Assembly: GCA_026993785.1 (NCBI GenBank)
Contig: JALWRZ010000010.1
Span: 62,001-126,000, forward strand
Source of the DNA: DHVE2 group archaeon
GTDB lineage: Archaea > Thermoplasmatota > Thermoplasmata > Thermoplasmatales > Aciduliprofundaceae
Direction of reading: 5' to 3'
DNA length: 64,000 nucleotides
The notes under the pieces were generated by a model, which was not told where the DNA came from, did not search any database, and saw nothing but the letters and a program-made list of their open reading frames with translations. Below, piece after piece: positions 30,203-39,112 of the stretch; within the stretch, counting starts at the first letter, position 1; each line of letters begins with the position of its first letter. The position numbers were made by a program, and so were the translations under genes.

Positions 30203-30961
30203 CTACTGGAGGTACTGGATCAGCCAGGCGAAGAAGAGCAGGAGCAGACCGAAGACAGCTGAGAATTTTGCAACGTCCTCATGCTTCTTCTCTCTCGCTA
30301 TGTAAATCACAACGCCAACGATGAGCATGAGCACGCCGACAGCGACAAGCAGCGTGTTCAAGGTCTGATTGAAGAGCGTGATGTTCTGAATGTTCGTGTT
30401 GAAGTATGCGGTGCCCCAGGAAAACAGAAGCAGTATTATGCCGAGCAAGAGAGCGTACTTGGCCACGTCTTTATGCGTGCGGGCGCCGAAGGCCCAGAGC
30501 GGGATAGCGGCTGCGAGCAGGAACAGCGCAGTGTAGAGCATGTAGGAGTTGAACTTCAGATACTTCTTTATCACCGTGCCTGCGCCACCGCTGTTGTCAG
30601 AAATCGTGATGTACACTTCTGCACTCTTGTTAGTTTCGTTGCCGTTCACTACCGCCGTGACGTAGTAGTAATAAGTGTGCCCCGCCGAAACGTTTGAGTC
30701 AATGAAAGTGGTATTGGTAGTATTGCCATAATAGCTCTCATTGCCCGAGCTTAAGCCTCTGTAAATCTTGTACAATGTTGCGTTTTCAACGGGATTCCAG
30801 GAAAGCGTGACGTTGCCGTTTGAGTATGTGGCCGTGAGTCCTTGCGGAACGTTGTCTGCTGCAGCAAAGGGAGAGAAAAACAAAACGCTGAACAGCACTA
30901 CCGCTAAGAGCGTAAAAATCGCAACTCTCAGCGGTCTGGACGAAGTTTTAAACTCATCCAT
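30203..30961 (-). CDS. Fibronectin type III domain membrane protein
   Basis: 252 residues: signal peptide (LRVAIFTLLAVVLFSVLFF), one FnIII domain (VPQGLTATYSNGNVTLSWNP, ENATLYKIYRG, GHTYYYYVTAVVNGNE), then four spans to the C terminus (YMLYTALFLLAAAIPLWAFG, YALLLGIILLLFSWGTAYF, LLVAVGVLMLIVGVVIYIA, FGLLLLFFAWLIQYL). It is the first gene of the morphogenesis block and has its own promoter. Confidence 0.7.
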   Translation of the reverse strand: MDEFKTSSRPLRVAIFTLLAVVLFSVLFFSPFAAADNVPQGLTATYSNGNVTLSWNPVENATLYKIYRGLSSGNESYYGNTTNTTFIDSNVSAGHTYYYYVTAVVNGNETNKSAEVYITISDNSGGAGTVIKKYLKFNSYMLYTALFLLAAAIPLWAFGARTHKDVAKYALLLGIILLLFSWGTAYFNTNIQNITLFNQTLNTLLVAVGVLMLIVGVVIYIAREKKHEDVAKFSAVFGLLLLFFAWLIQYLQ

Positions 30962-31016
30962 ATACTTATATATAGTAGCGAAGCAATATATATAGAAGTT
31001 TGAAAAAATTTATATA
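30962..31016 (-). promoter_or_regulatory. Promoter of the morphogenesis operon
   Basis: Read on the minus strand this gap is almost only A/T, with two TATA-like runs (CTATATATATTGC and ACTATATATAAGTATATGG). The second lies within 25 bases of the FnIII start codon. The two runs form an imperfect inverted repeat, a possible control site. Confidence 0.6.
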
Positions 31017-31232
31017 TCAAAATAGAAGGATGCGGTAACTGCCCTCCTGGCGCTCTCCCTTGACACCAAGCTCCTCCAGAAGCACCCTCGTTATCCTTAT
31101 CTTTTCCCCAATTTCAAGCCTCCTCCCTAAGCGCCTTGAAATCTCAAGATGTACATCAAATTGCGTCACGCTCTCCTGCTTCGATGCTAAATCACGATAT
31201 ACGCTCAATATTAACCTGCGTGGAATCCTCAT
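31017..31232 (-). CDS. Small DNA-binding-like protein
   Basis: 71 residues: RRLILSVYRDLASKQESVTQ, FDVHLEISRRLGRRLEIGEK, IRITRVLLEELGVKGERQEG, SYRILLF. Helix pattern fits a small winged helix. It overlaps the large wHTH gene by four bases and precedes the morphogenesis promoter, so it may be its activator. Confidence 0.6.
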   Translation of the reverse strand: MRIPRRLILSVYRDLASKQESVTQFDVHLEISRRLGRRLEIGEKIRITRVLLEELGVKGERQEGSYRILLF

Positions 31233-32560
31233 GCGTAGCCCTCCACCTCGCCACCGGCCAGATTCTCATTGTGTATGTTCTTCAAAATATCTACAAATTC
31301 ACGCATCACATTCTTTATTTCCTCTGTTGATCTTATTATCGCATTTGCTGCCTGAGAATTGAGGAATAACTGTGCTTTCGTCTCCTCCCCTATCTTGTAG
31401 AAATATTCTTTCATCTCTTTTGTTGTCCTGTCTAATTCAACCAAGACATCCGCAAAATAAGCACTCCAGAAAGCACTGCCCGCTATGTTCTGCATGAAAA
31501 GCTCACTTGCTATCTCTACCTTTTCTGCATCGCCCTGGAAGCCTATATCTCCATCACTAAACTCTGAAAAATCTACCTGTGATTTTAAATTGTTGCCCTT
31601 GTATATCTTTATTATATCTCCAAGTGAGTACTCTTTATGCTTCATTGCCCCTCTTATCTTCGCTAATACTGCCGCCTCTTCTCCAAACACTTCCCTTACT
31701 TCTTGAAGCCATAGTTCATCCTTCGGCGTTATCATCACATACCCGTTCTTTGTGATTATTGCGTTAAGGTGTCGCCCCGTGAAACGCATCTTTCTCGATG
31801 GATCCTTCGGGTTGATCGGTTTGAGATGGTATCTCTCTATAAGCTCTTTCAATCTCCAGGGAGAAATTTGAATGTCCACTCTTGGAGCATGCTCGCTTAC
31901 TCGAATTGAAACAGGCGACAGGGTACCCCCGTGCTTCTGCAACTCGCTAACAACTGCAGTTTTTGGTACCCCTGGGGTGGTCGCACCCCTCTCTGGAGAA
32001 TTTGAAACGCTGAAAAATTCTCTTATCCCAGGCAGATTTACATAGTATCTATTGTATCTGAAATTAAGAAAACCACGGCGTTTCAAACGATATATAATCA
32101 CTCTATAAGTGTTTCGGTTGAGCGGGAAATGATATTTGTATTTCAGTGAATCATAGAACTTGTCAGAATCAAAAAATTCTATATTGTTGTTCATAAGAAT
32201 CGCCAAGAACCTCCTTATGAGCTTACTCCTAATGCCGTTTCGTTTCACTTTTTTAGAATTTGAAACGGCTTTGCTTGGAAAATTAGTTGTAGACCTGACT
32301 TTTTGGGTGTCGCCCTGTACCCTCAAAGTGTCGCCCTGTGTCGCCCTGTTTGAAACGGAGTGTCGCCCTCCTGGAGAAAAAATATATTGCCCTCCAGAAC
32401 GGTCAAGAATGCCCCGGTAATAAAGCCTTGAAACTATTTTGCTCACAGATTTATATGTTGTTTGGATGCCTCTATTGCGCAGTATGTAAAATACTTCTTT
32501 CGGTGTTAGGGCGACACCTTTTTGAAACGTTTCTATTACTGCACTTGTGACTGTCGTCAT
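31229..32560 (-). CDS. Multi-winged-helix protein (candidate replication initiator or partition protein)
   Basis: 443 residues. A wHTH at 1-62 (LTPKEVFYILRNRGIQTTYK), a linker 65-105, a second wHTH at 110-180 (FDSDKFYDSLKYKYHFPLNR), a third region near 210-260 (WRLKELIERYHLKPINPKDP) and a helical C-terminal 180 residues ending IRSTEEIKNVMREFVDILKN. Linker codons contain iteron-like TGTCGCCCT repeats, so the protein may bind DNA within its own gene. No Rep superfamily motif (RCR, helicase or Orc1) is visible; replication function is inferred only from repeats and position. Confidence 0.62.
   Translation of the reverse strand: MTTVTSAVIETFQKGVALTPKEVFYILRNRGIQTTYKSVSKIVSRLYYRGILDRSGGQYIFSPGGRHSVSNRATQGDTLRVQGDTQKVRSTTNFPSKAVSNSKKVKRNGIRSKLIRRFLAILMNNNIEFFDSDKFYDSLKYKYHFPLNRNTYRVIIYRLKRRGFLNFRYNRYYVNLPGIREFFSVSNSPERGATTPGVPKTAVVSELQKHGGTLSPVSIRVSEHAPRVDIQISPWRLKELIERYHLKPINPKDPSRKMRFTGRHLNAIITKNGYVMITPKDELWLQEVREVFGEEAAVLAKIRGAMKHKEYSLGDIIKIYKGNNLKSQVDFSEFSDGDIGFQGDAEKVEIASELFMQNIAGSAFWSAYFADVLVELDRTTKEMKEYFYKIGEETKAQLFLNSQAANAIIRSTEEIKNVMREFVDILKNIHNENLAGGEVEGYA
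32308..32370. repeat. Iteron-like repeats TGTCGCCCT
   Basis: TGTCGCCCTG occurs at 32308-32317, 32329-32338 and 32339-32348, and TGTCGCCCTC at 32361-32370. An inverse AGGGCGACA lies at 32508-32516, and a variant GGTGTCGCCCCG near 31769. A second motif, TTTGAAACG, accompanies them (around 32259, 32349, 32519 and 32004). They lie in the region encoding the linker of the multi-wHTH protein. Confidence 0.75.
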
Positions 32561-32673
32561 AGTATCTCTATGATGCCACTCCCAAGCGCTTTCAACTTCT
32601 CAAGCGCTTCCTCAAAGCTCTGTGCTGAATCTATCACTTTCTTTGTCTTCAGATCTTTAATGTAGTAGATCAT
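32557..32673 (-). CDS. 38-residue protein
   Basis: Minus strand MIYYIKDLKTKKVIDSAQSF followed by EEALEKLKALGSGIIEIL. GGAAGGAG lies immediately before the ATG, and its TGA overlaps the ATG of the multi-wHTH gene, so it is very likely translated. Beta-beta-helix-beta pattern; no family. Confidence 0.6.
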   Translation of the reverse strand: MIYYIKDLKTKKVIDSAQSFEEALEKLKALGSGIIEIL

Positions 32674-32764
32674 CTCCTTCCCTCCTTAGCTCCTCATTTT
32701 GAAACATTATGAGAAGCGCCGTATGCGGTAGCTTGCTCATCATTATCATGCTGCCCTGTCTCAT
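32657..32764 (-). CDS. 35-residue protein
   Basis: MRQGSMIMMSKLPHTALLIM then FQNEELRREGDDLLH. It begins with an ATGA overlap at the stop of the attP-spanning gene and overlaps the start of the 38-residue gene. Its reality rests on that coupling. Confidence 0.45.
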   Translation of the reverse strand: MRQGSMIMMSKLPHTALLIMFQNEELRREGDDLLH

Positions 32765-32982
32765 AGTTCTCCCTCCAGGAATAAGATAAGCTCCTGTGGG
32801 CTTGGCTCCCACCAGTGGCCTGCCTCAAACCATCTTTCTACTAACTCCTTTATCCTCTCTTTCTCTGTGCCCTGAAAAATCTCCGATTGGCAAATCTGTT
32901 CCACAATGCTATTTATTCTGTCAATCTCGGCGGCCCCATTTTTCCAAGGTTGCGTCCCATTCAGATCTAAACATTTTTTCAT
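32761..32982 (-). CDS. 3' part of the attP-spanning gene, with a host-derived start
   Basis: In the integrated state the frame opens at ATG 32982 in flanking DNA (MKKCLDLNGTQPWKN) and continues over attR into the element as GAAEIDRINSIVEQICQSEI, KERIKELVERWFEAGHWWEP and LILFLEGEL. Residues after the att core are element-encoded and helical. In the circular form the first 14 codons come instead from 12624 downwards, behind a strong ribosome binding site. No good ribosome binding site was seen for the 32982 start, so this half may be silent when integrated. Confidence 0.55.
   Translation of the reverse strand: MKKCLDLNGTQPWKNGAAEIDRINSIVEQICQSEIFQGTEKERIKELVERWFEAGHWWEPSPQELILFLEGEL
32923..32938 (+). 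other. attR core
   Basis: AATCTCGGCGGCCCCA, the second copy of the tRNA-Pro 3' end. The flanking bases differ from attL on both sides (GTC before, TTTTT after), fixing the repeat at 16 bases. Confidence 0.92.
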
Positions 32983-33008
32983 TCTCAATATTTTTAATGT
33001 TTCTTGCC

Positions 33009-33407
33009 ATGGGGGATACCATGAAACTGCCGGGAAATGTGAGGTATGAGTATCGACTTGTCGTAACGGAGGAATACGTGGCAAAAGGCATAGGGTTGAA
33101 CGTAAAAGTTTTCTCCACACCTTCCTTGGTTCTCTGCATGGAAACTGCTGCCCTGAAGGCGGTGGAGAGATATTTACCTGATACCCACACCACCGTAGGC
33201 ACAGGCATCTGTATAAAGCATATGAAGGCCACACTTCTTGGTGATACGGTGGTATGTAAAGCCACACTGCTCAAACAGGATGGAAACAAACTGGAATTCT
33301 TTGTGGAGGCATATGATTCTCAAGGTAAGGTGGGTGAAGGTAAGCATTATAGGTATATTGTGGATAAGAAAAAATTTGAGGAAAAGCTCAGTGGAAAGAA
33401 AGTTTAA
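33009..33407 (+). CDS. Predicted thioesterase, hotdog fold (FlK/COG5496 type)
   Basis: 132 residues: YEYRLVVTEEYVAKGIGLNV, STPSLVLCMETAALKAVERY, THTTVGTGICIKHMKATLLG and a beta-sheet end. This is the COG5496 pattern, related to fluoroacetyl-CoA thioesterase, with T, E and H positions (STPSLVLCMETAA, GICIKHMK) in their usual places. It is the first host gene right of the element. ATG 33021 is an alternative start. Confidence 0.75.
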   Translation: MGDTMKLPGNVRYEYRLVVTEEYVAKGIGLNVKVFSTPSLVLCMETAALKAVERYLPDTHTTVGTGICIKHMKATLLGDTVVCKATLLKQDGNKLEFFVEAYDSQGKVGEGKHYRYIVDKKKFEEKLSGKKV

Positions 33408-33432
33408 ATCTCTTTAAGCTAATCCCCAAGTT

Positions 33433-34197
33433 ATGAAAATTCTGCTGGCACAGACAAAGCCTATATTCGATGTTGAAAAAAATAAAGAGAAACTCCTGGA
33501 TATCGTGGAAAACAATCGAGCAGATATATATATCTTCCCGGAGCTTTATCTAACAGGGTACCTCATTCGCGATAAAATAGTTGAGCGGGCCTTAGACGTG
33601 GATTCTCCTCACTTACGGGAAATTGCAGAGGCATCTCACGGAAAAATCATAATTTTTGGCTTTCCAGAGAGGGATGAATTCCTTTATAATTCTGCAGCCA
33701 TTGCCTATAACGGAGAAATTCATGTTGCCCGCAAGATTTACCTACCTACCTTTGGTCCCTTTGAAGAGGGACTCTACTTTAAGGAGGGTACTGAACCATT
33801 TGTTATGGACACAGAGCATGGAAAAATTGGAGTGCAGATATGCTACGATGCCTTCTTTCCAGAAGTAGCAAAGATTCAGGCTCTTAAGGGAGCAAATTTA
33901 ATAGTAAATATTTCTGCAAGTCCCATCACCTCGCGGAAATTATTTGAGACGGTGATACCTGCAAGGGCAATAGAGAACACGGTGTTTTTTGCCTATGTGA
34001 ACTGGGCTGGATTAATGCGTACCTTAGAATTCTGGGGCGGTTCAATGCTATATTCTCCCCGTGGCTCACTCCTATACAAGGCCCCATATTTCGAGGAAAG
34101 CATAGGGGTGGTGGATGTGGATGATGGAGAGATAGATGTTGCGAGAAGATTGAGACCTACACTGCGGGATACCAATCGCAAATTCTTTAACTTATAA
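33433..34197 (+). CDS. Carbon-nitrogen hydrolase (nitrilase superfamily)
   Basis: 254 residues with the Glu-Lys-Cys triad: Glu in FPELYLTGY, Lys in ARKIYLPTFGPF, Cys in VQICYDAFFPE. It hydrolyses an amide or nitrile, substrate unknown; omega-amidase or N-carbamoyl-type roles are possible. It starts 26 bases after the thioesterase. Confidence 0.82.
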   Translation: MKILLAQTKPIFDVEKNKEKLLDIVENNRADIYIFPELYLTGYLIRDKIVERALDVDSPHLREIAEASHGKIIIFGFPERDEFLYNSAAIAYNGEIHVARKIYLPTFGPFEEGLYFKEGTEPFVMDTEHGKIGVQICYDAFFPEVAKIQALKGANLIVNISASPITSRKLFETVIPARAIENTVFFAYVNWAGLMRTLEFWGGSMLYSPRGSLLYKAPYFEESIGVVDVDDGEIDVARRLRPTLRDTNRKFFNL

Positions 34198-34298
34198 TCC
34201 CCTTGATTTTATTCTTATAATTCCTGTGGTACGCAGCATCGCTGATATTTACACCACTTCATGCCTGATAGATATTTAAAATTGCAAAAGAAAGTTTT

Positions 34299-35657
34299 AT
34301 GGTGATAAACTTATTCCCCATTTTCATGCAAAATGTTAACGATGAGGAAATAGAAAAGATGCTAAAGGAAATGCATCTGAGCACTTGGGAGGAGCTGTTT
34401 GTTGACATACCACAAGAGGCCAGAAAGGACGGGATAAACATTCCGGCTATGGAGGAATATGAGCTATACAGATACGCCATGGAGCTCGCCTCTCAGAACA
34501 AGGATTTCTTTAAGATGCCCAATTTTCTGGGAGCCGGTGTATATTTCCACTTTATTCCCCCGGTAGTGAAGGAGCTGGCATCAAGGGCCGAGTTCTACAC
34601 ATCCTATACCCCTTATCAGCCCGAGGTGTCACAGGGTATGCTCCAGGCAATGTTCGAGTATCAGAGCCTGATAGCAGAGCTCACCGCCATGGATATAGCC
34701 AACTCTTCCATGTACGATGCTTCCACCGCCCTAGGCGAAGCGGCCAGGATGGCCTACAGGATAAATAGAAAGAAGGAAATCCTCGTGCCTGAGAACCTCT
34801 ACTGGGAAAAGGAAAGCGTGCTTCTCAACTACATAAAAGGGCTGGGAATGAGGATCAAAAAATATCAGTTGAACGAGCAGGGAATGGTTGATCTCGATTC
34901 CATAGGCTCATTGCTCAGCGAGGATACTGCGGCGGTGTATGTAGAGAATCCTAACTTTTTCGGGGTGATAGATAAGAACGCTATGAAAGTAAAGAAGCTA
35001 ATAGGAAAAGCTCTTCTAATCGTAGGCGTCAATCCCCTTTCACTGGCGATTCTTAAACCTCCCGGCGATTACGGTGCGGATATAGTGGTGGGAGAAGGTC
35101 AGATTTTAGGGAATCCAATTAGCTTTGGAGGTCCGCTTCTCGGAATATTTGCGACGAGAAAGGAGTATTTGAGAAAGATGCCAGGAAGGCTTGTGGGGGC
35201 GACAAAAGATGCCGATGGTAGACGGGCCTTTGTTATGGCTCTGCAGACCAGAGAGCAGCATATAAGACGTGGGAAGGCTACCAGTAACATATGCTCTAAT
35301 GAAGCACTATGCGCTTTGTACAGCGTGCTTTATATGGCATACATGGGTGCAAATGGCCTGAGAAAGGTCGCACTTAAAAATATGGAGAACGCGAAGAAGC
35401 TGATGGAGAAGCTGAGAAGTATAGGTCTCAAAGCCCCGCATTTTGATGCGATGCATTTCAACGAGTTCTTGGTAGATTTACCCGAGAACCCGCACATCAT
35501 TGCCAAGAAATTGATAGAGAAAGGGGTTCATGGTGGATTGCCCATCAATGAGGGTTGCTATCGCGGTATAGGCAACGCTATGCTTCTATGCACAACCGAA
35601 ATGCACAGGGAGGAGGATCTGGATAAGCTTGTATCCGCTTTTAAGGAGGTGCTTTGA
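34299..35657 (+). CDS. gcvPA: Glycine dehydrogenase (decarboxylating) subunit 1
   Basis: 452 residues of the P-protein alpha subunit: [20 protein letters not shown], the [11 protein letters not shown] region, [20 protein letters not shown] and [20 protein letters not shown]. With subunit 2 it forms the PLP enzyme that decarboxylates glycine and loads the aminomethyl group on lipoylated H-protein. A TATTTAAA box near 34273 sits 25 bases before ATG 34299; Met 34326 is the other option. Its stop is one base before the gcvPB start. The T, H and L proteins are not in the window. Confidence 0.92.
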   Translation: MVINLFPIFMQNVNDEEIEKMLKEMHLSTWEELFVDIPQEARKDGINIPAMEEYELYRYAMELASQNKDFFKMPNFLGAGVYFHFIPPVVKELASRAEFYTSYTPYQPEVSQGMLQAMFEYQSLIAELTAMDIANSSMYDASTALGEAARMAYRINRKKEILVPENLYWEKESVLLNYIKGLGMRIKKYQLNEQGMVDLDSIGSLLSEDTAAVYVENPNFFGVIDKNAMKVKKLIGKALLIVGVNPLSLAILKPPGDYGADIVVGEGQILGNPISFGGPLLGIFATRKEYLRKMPGRLVGATKDADGRRAFVMALQTREQHIRRGKATSNICSNEALCALYSVLYMAYMGANGLRKVALKNMENAKKLMEKLRSIGLKAPHFDAMHFNEFLVDLPENPHIIAKKLIEKGVHGGLPINEGCYRGIGNAMLLCTTEMHREEDLDKLVSAFKEVL

Positions 35658-35658
35658 G

Positions 35659-37104
35659 ATGTATCACCAGGCAAGATATGATGAACCGCTACTTAACGAA
35701 ATAAAGGGAATTGGTAATGAGAACTTTGAAATTCCTCTGGATAAAGATTTGGTGAGAGATAACCTGGAGATACCGAATATTCCGGAATATGAGGTAGTTC
35801 GGCATTACACGCGGCTCTCTCAGATGAACTACGGGGTGGATATCAATATCTATCCCCTTGGCTCTTGCACAATGAAGTACAATCCGAAGCTCAATGAAGA
35901 GATCGCAAAGATGTTTCTGTATCTTCATCCATATCAGGATGAATCCACAGTGCAGGGTGCTCTTAGAATCATGTACGAGCTCCAGGAGATGCTCAAGGAA
36001 ATCACTGATATGGATGCATTCACTCTGCAACCCGCGGCAGGTGCCCATGGAGAGTTTACTGGAATGCTCATAGCCAGGGCATATCATGAGTACAAAGGTG
36101 AGGGTGAGAAGAGGAAGAATGTTATCCTACCAGATTCTGCTCATGGCACAAATCCGGCCAGTGCGGCTATGGCGGGGTTCAATGTGATAGAAATACCATC
36201 CAACAATAAGGGAATGATAGATTTAGAGGCGCTGGAAAATGTGGTGGATGATACCACTGCGGCATTCATGATTACCAATCCCAATACCCTGGGCATATTC
36301 GAGGAAGATATACTGGAGATAGCGAAGATCATGCATAAAAATGGTGCTTTGCTTTACTATGACGGGGCGAATCTCAACGCTATAATGGGCATAACCTCAC
36401 CGGGAAAAATGAATTTCGATATTGTGCATCTTAACCTTCATAAGACCTTTTCAACGCCCCATGGCGGTGGCGGTCCTGGCAGTGGTCCCGTAGGCGTGCG
36501 CGGTGAGCTAGTGGATTTCCTTCCAGTGCCTATTGTGAACTACGATGGGGAGAAATACTATCTCGATTACAATGTAAAGCATACCATAGGCAAGGTCCGC
36601 AGCTTCTACGGCAATTTCGGTGTGCTTGTTAAGGCATGGGCCTACATTAAGAGGCTCGGAGGTGAGGGACTGAAGAGAACGGCCATAAGAGCGGTTGTGA
36701 ATTCCAACTATCTCAAAGAGAAGATTAAGGGTTATTACGATATTCCCCACAAAGATTTGAGAAAACATGAGTTCGTCGCCAAGCCTAAGAATGGAAGAGC
36801 CCTGGATGTGGCTAAAAGGCTCCTTGATTTTGGAGTACACGCACCCACCATATACTTCCCCCTGATAGTTCCCGAGGCGCTTATGATAGAACCCACAGAG
36901 ACGGAGAGAAAAGAAACACTGGATAAATTTGCGGAAATCATGATTCGCATAGCCAAAGAAGCTGAGGAGAATCCTGAGATTTTGGAAGGCGCGCCCCATA
37001 ACACAGCGGTTAGAAGAGTAGATGATGTTCTGGCATCGAGAAGACCCGTGCTCACATGGAAGATGTACAGAGAGATGAAAGAAAAAGGCCTAATAGACTA
37101 TTGA
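35659..37104 (+). CDS. gcvPB: Glycine dehydrogenase (decarboxylating) subunit 2
   Basis: 481 residues carrying the PLP lysine in [20 protein letters not shown], with [16 protein letters not shown] and LPLI-type substrate loops ([20 protein letters not shown]). AAGGAGGTG precedes ATG 35659. It is the catalytic half of the P-protein, coupled to gcvPA. Its last seven bases overlap the convergent ubiX-like gene. Confidence 0.93.
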   Translation: MYHQARYDEPLLNEIKGIGNENFEIPLDKDLVRDNLEIPNIPEYEVVRHYTRLSQMNYGVDINIYPLGSCTMKYNPKLNEEIAKMFLYLHPYQDESTVQGALRIMYELQEMLKEITDMDAFTLQPAAGAHGEFTGMLIARAYHEYKGEGEKRKNVILPDSAHGTNPASAAMAGFNVIEIPSNNKGMIDLEALENVVDDTTAAFMITNPNTLGIFEEDILEIAKIMHKNGALLYYDGANLNAIMGITSPGKMNFDIVHLNLHKTFSTPHGGGGPGSGPVGVRGELVDFLPVPIVNYDGEKYYLDYNVKHTIGKVRSFYGNFGVLVKAWAYIKRLGGEGLKRTAIRAVVNSNYLKEKIKGYYDIPHKDLRKHEFVAKPKNGRALDVAKRLLDFGVHAPTIYFPLIVPEALMIEPTETERKETLDKFAEIMIRIAKEAEENPEILEGAPHNTAVRRVDDVLASRRPVLTWKMYREMKEKGLIDY

Positions 37105-37649
37105 CCAGGATAGGACTCGTATAACCTGTGCCCTATCCCAAGAGTATCCAGAATCTTACCCACAATGTAATTTACCACATCTTCCAAATTTTTTGGTTTG
37201 AGATAAAAAGCAGGTATAGGAGGAAGGATCACGACTCCCAATTTTGCCAGCTCATACATGTTTCTGAGAACAATGGAGCTAAGAGGTGTTTCTCTGGGCA
37301 CCAGTATCACTTTTCTTCCTTCTTTAAGGGCAACAGCTGCCACTCTTGTGATGAGATTATCCGCAATTCCACAAGCTATCTTGGATAGGGTACTCATGGA
37401 ACATGGCGCTATTATGAGAGCATCAAATTTAGTGGTTCCTGAGGCAATATCTACATCCATTTCCTTATTACTATAAATTTTTGATACTAGATTTCTGATA
37501 TCCTCCTCTTTGTAACTTGTTTCGTAAACTATAATCTTTTTTGCGTTTTCAGAGAGTATCAGAGAAACTTCATGCCCTTTTAAATTTTCTAGAAGTTTTA
37601 TACCTATGATGCTGCCAGAAGCACCGGTGATGCCCACGATTATTTTCAT
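37098..37649 (-). CDS. ubiX: UbiX-like flavin prenyltransferase
   Basis: 183 residues with [20 protein letters not shown] at the N terminus, [22 protein letters not shown] in the FMN/phosphate site and [20 protein letters not shown]. This family prenylates FMN for UbiD-type decarboxylases; in archaea it acts in the modified mevalonate pathway or in aromatic acid decarboxylation. The start at 37649 matches the family; the longer frame does not. No UbiD gene is nearby. Confidence 0.88.
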   Translation of the reverse strand: MKIIVGITGASGSIIGIKLLENLKGHEVSLILSENAKKIIVYETSYKEEDIRNLVSKIYSNKEMDVDIASGTTKFDALIIAPCSMSTLSKIACGIADNLITRVAAVALKEGRKVILVPRETPLSSIVLRNMYELAKLGVVILPPIPAFYLKPKNLEDVVNYIVGKILDTLGIGHRLYESYPGQ

Positions 37650-37780
37650 AATCCCTCTAATGCTGTAACACTTAAATATTTTGCTTGATGCTTTTAGGGT
37701 ACGAAGGAAACTTGAACTATACTCTACTGCACCTATATTTAGAGAATACATATATATAGCTTCCTTATAACCCTTCTCTG

Positions 37781-39076
37781 GTGATCCTATTGGGTATCAA
37801 CATTTCAATGGTACTCCATTCTGGTGTAGATATGGTCGCATATACCGTTCTTGTTATTATTTTACTTGGGATGCTCGCTCTACTCATAAGCAGAAGAACA
37901 AAAATATCATATATACCTATACTCATTATTTTCGGGATTCTATCGGGACCAGTATTTGGAATTATTGATAGGAAACTTGCATTGGAGATGTTTGAGTATG
38001 TTCGAGTCTTTGGTCTTTTTATTATACTCTTTGCAGAAGGCTACCATCTTTGGCGTTCACTTTTGATAAAAAACTTTACCACTATTGCCCTTCTTGATAC
38101 AGTAGGGCTTTTTATAACTGCTATTCTAGCAGGACTCGCTTTTTCAATGTTATTCCATCTTCCATTTGCCGTTGGATTTCTTTTTGGCTCAATCATATCT
38201 GCAACAGATCCAGCAACCCTGATACCCCTTTTCAAACAGTACCATGTGAATAGGGATATAGAAACGGTTATTGTCACAGAATCAATTTTCAATGATCCAC
38301 TCGGTATAGTACTGACTTCCTTGGCCCTAGTTTTTGTTATCCCTCAGGCCCCTAGTGCTCAGCCTGTAGAAAAACTTGCAGAATATGTAACTCTATATCC
38401 AGCAGCAATTCTTTATTTTCTATACCAAATCGGGATGTCTGTATTTATAGGTGCCATAGTGGCTTGGGCTGGGTATGAGGCAATAAAGAAATTGAAAATT
38501 AGAAAATCACCCTATGTAGAAATTCTAGCACTAGCCTTAGCATTCGGAGGTTTTGTAGTTGGAGAAATTGTTGGAGCATCAGGATTTTTGGTTGCTACAG
38601 TGATAGGAATTCTTTTGGGTAATCATGATGATTTCTTTCATGACAACTCTCCTGAAATACAGTACGCTGTAAGATGGCACATGCATTTCAACGACACCCT
38701 TGCTATGCTGGGAACTATCTTTATATTTGTACTTCTTGGGGCAAGCTTAAATATCTACATGCTAACACCAAGCATGATTTTGTATGGTACCCTTATTGCT
38801 CTTTTTATAGTGTTTATAGCCAGACCTCTGGCAACTCTGGTCATTCTTCCCAAATGGAAGATAAAAAAATATCTTTTTATTTCCTTAGAAGGGCCACGGG
38901 GTGTAGTTCCATCGGCTCTCGCTAGCATGCCTCTAATGCTTGGTATGAGATATCAAAACACCCAATTAATTCAATGGGGTGAAATTATATTAAGTGCCAC
39001 TATTATAACAGTCCTTCTTTCAGTAATTATAGAGAGTCTTTGGGTACCCTACTTAAAGAAAAAACTTCTTGGTTAG
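37781..39076 (+). CDS. Na+/H+ antiporter, CPA1/NhaP type
   Basis: 431 residues with 12-13 spans and the conserved SATDPATLIPLF and ESIFNDPLGIVLTSLAL segments, which carry the ion-binding Asp residues (ND motif of electroneutral NhaP antiporters). EGPRGVVPSALASMPLML near the end is also typical. It is followed after 36 bases by a TM-RCK_C protein. Confidence 0.85.
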   Translation: MILLGINISMVLHSGVDMVAYTVLVIILLGMLALLISRRTKISYIPILIIFGILSGPVFGIIDRKLALEMFEYVRVFGLFIILFAEGYHLWRSLLIKNFTTIALLDTVGLFITAILAGLAFSMLFHLPFAVGFLFGSIISATDPATLIPLFKQYHVNRDIETVIVTESIFNDPLGIVLTSLALVFVIPQAPSAQPVEKLAEYVTLYPAAILYFLYQIGMSVFIGAIVAWAGYEAIKKLKIRKSPYVEILALALAFGGFVVGEIVGASGFLVATVIGILLGNHDDFFHDNSPEIQYAVRWHMHFNDTLAMLGTIFIFVLLGASLNIYMLTPSMILYGTLIALFIVFIARPLATLVILPKWKIKKYLFISLEGPRGVVPSALASMPLMLGMRYQNTQLIQWGEIILSATIITVLLSVIIESLWVPYLKKKLLG

Positions 39077-39112
39077 GAAAGATTTATATTTCTGGCCAGG
39101 AATAGGGGAAAT

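Larger units (their letters stand above)
12568..32938 (+). mobile_element. Integrated element (provirus or integrative plasmid) in tRNA-Pro
   Basis: About 20.36 kb between two 16-bp direct repeats. Contents in order: integrase and small regulators (minus strand), several divergent ribbon-helix-helix pairs, a plus-strand block of wHTH and membrane proteins, an AT-rich AbrB-DUF488 cargo pair, a serine resolvase, then a long minus-strand series of ATPase, secreted and membrane proteins, and a large multi-wHTH protein. No family B polymerase, MCM, relaxase, terminase, portal or tail gene is present, so a tailed virus is excluded. The ATPase plus many small membrane proteins and ConA/FnIII surface proteins fit a membrane-enveloped (spindle-shaped or pleomorphic) virus better than a plasmid, but no coat protein is proven. 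Confidence 0.9.

Noticed and set aside
12568-32938. Tailed provirus or conjugative plasmid
   Set aside because: No terminase, portal, capsid, tail, relaxase or VirB4-like genes can be found among the reading frames.
32983-33267. N-terminal 95 codons of the long minus-strand frame over attR
   Set aside because: They are antisense to the thioesterase gene; only the part from 32982 downwards is plausible.
36508-36999. 163-residue minus-strand frame inside gcvPB
   Set aside because: Shadow of a highly conserved catalytic region.
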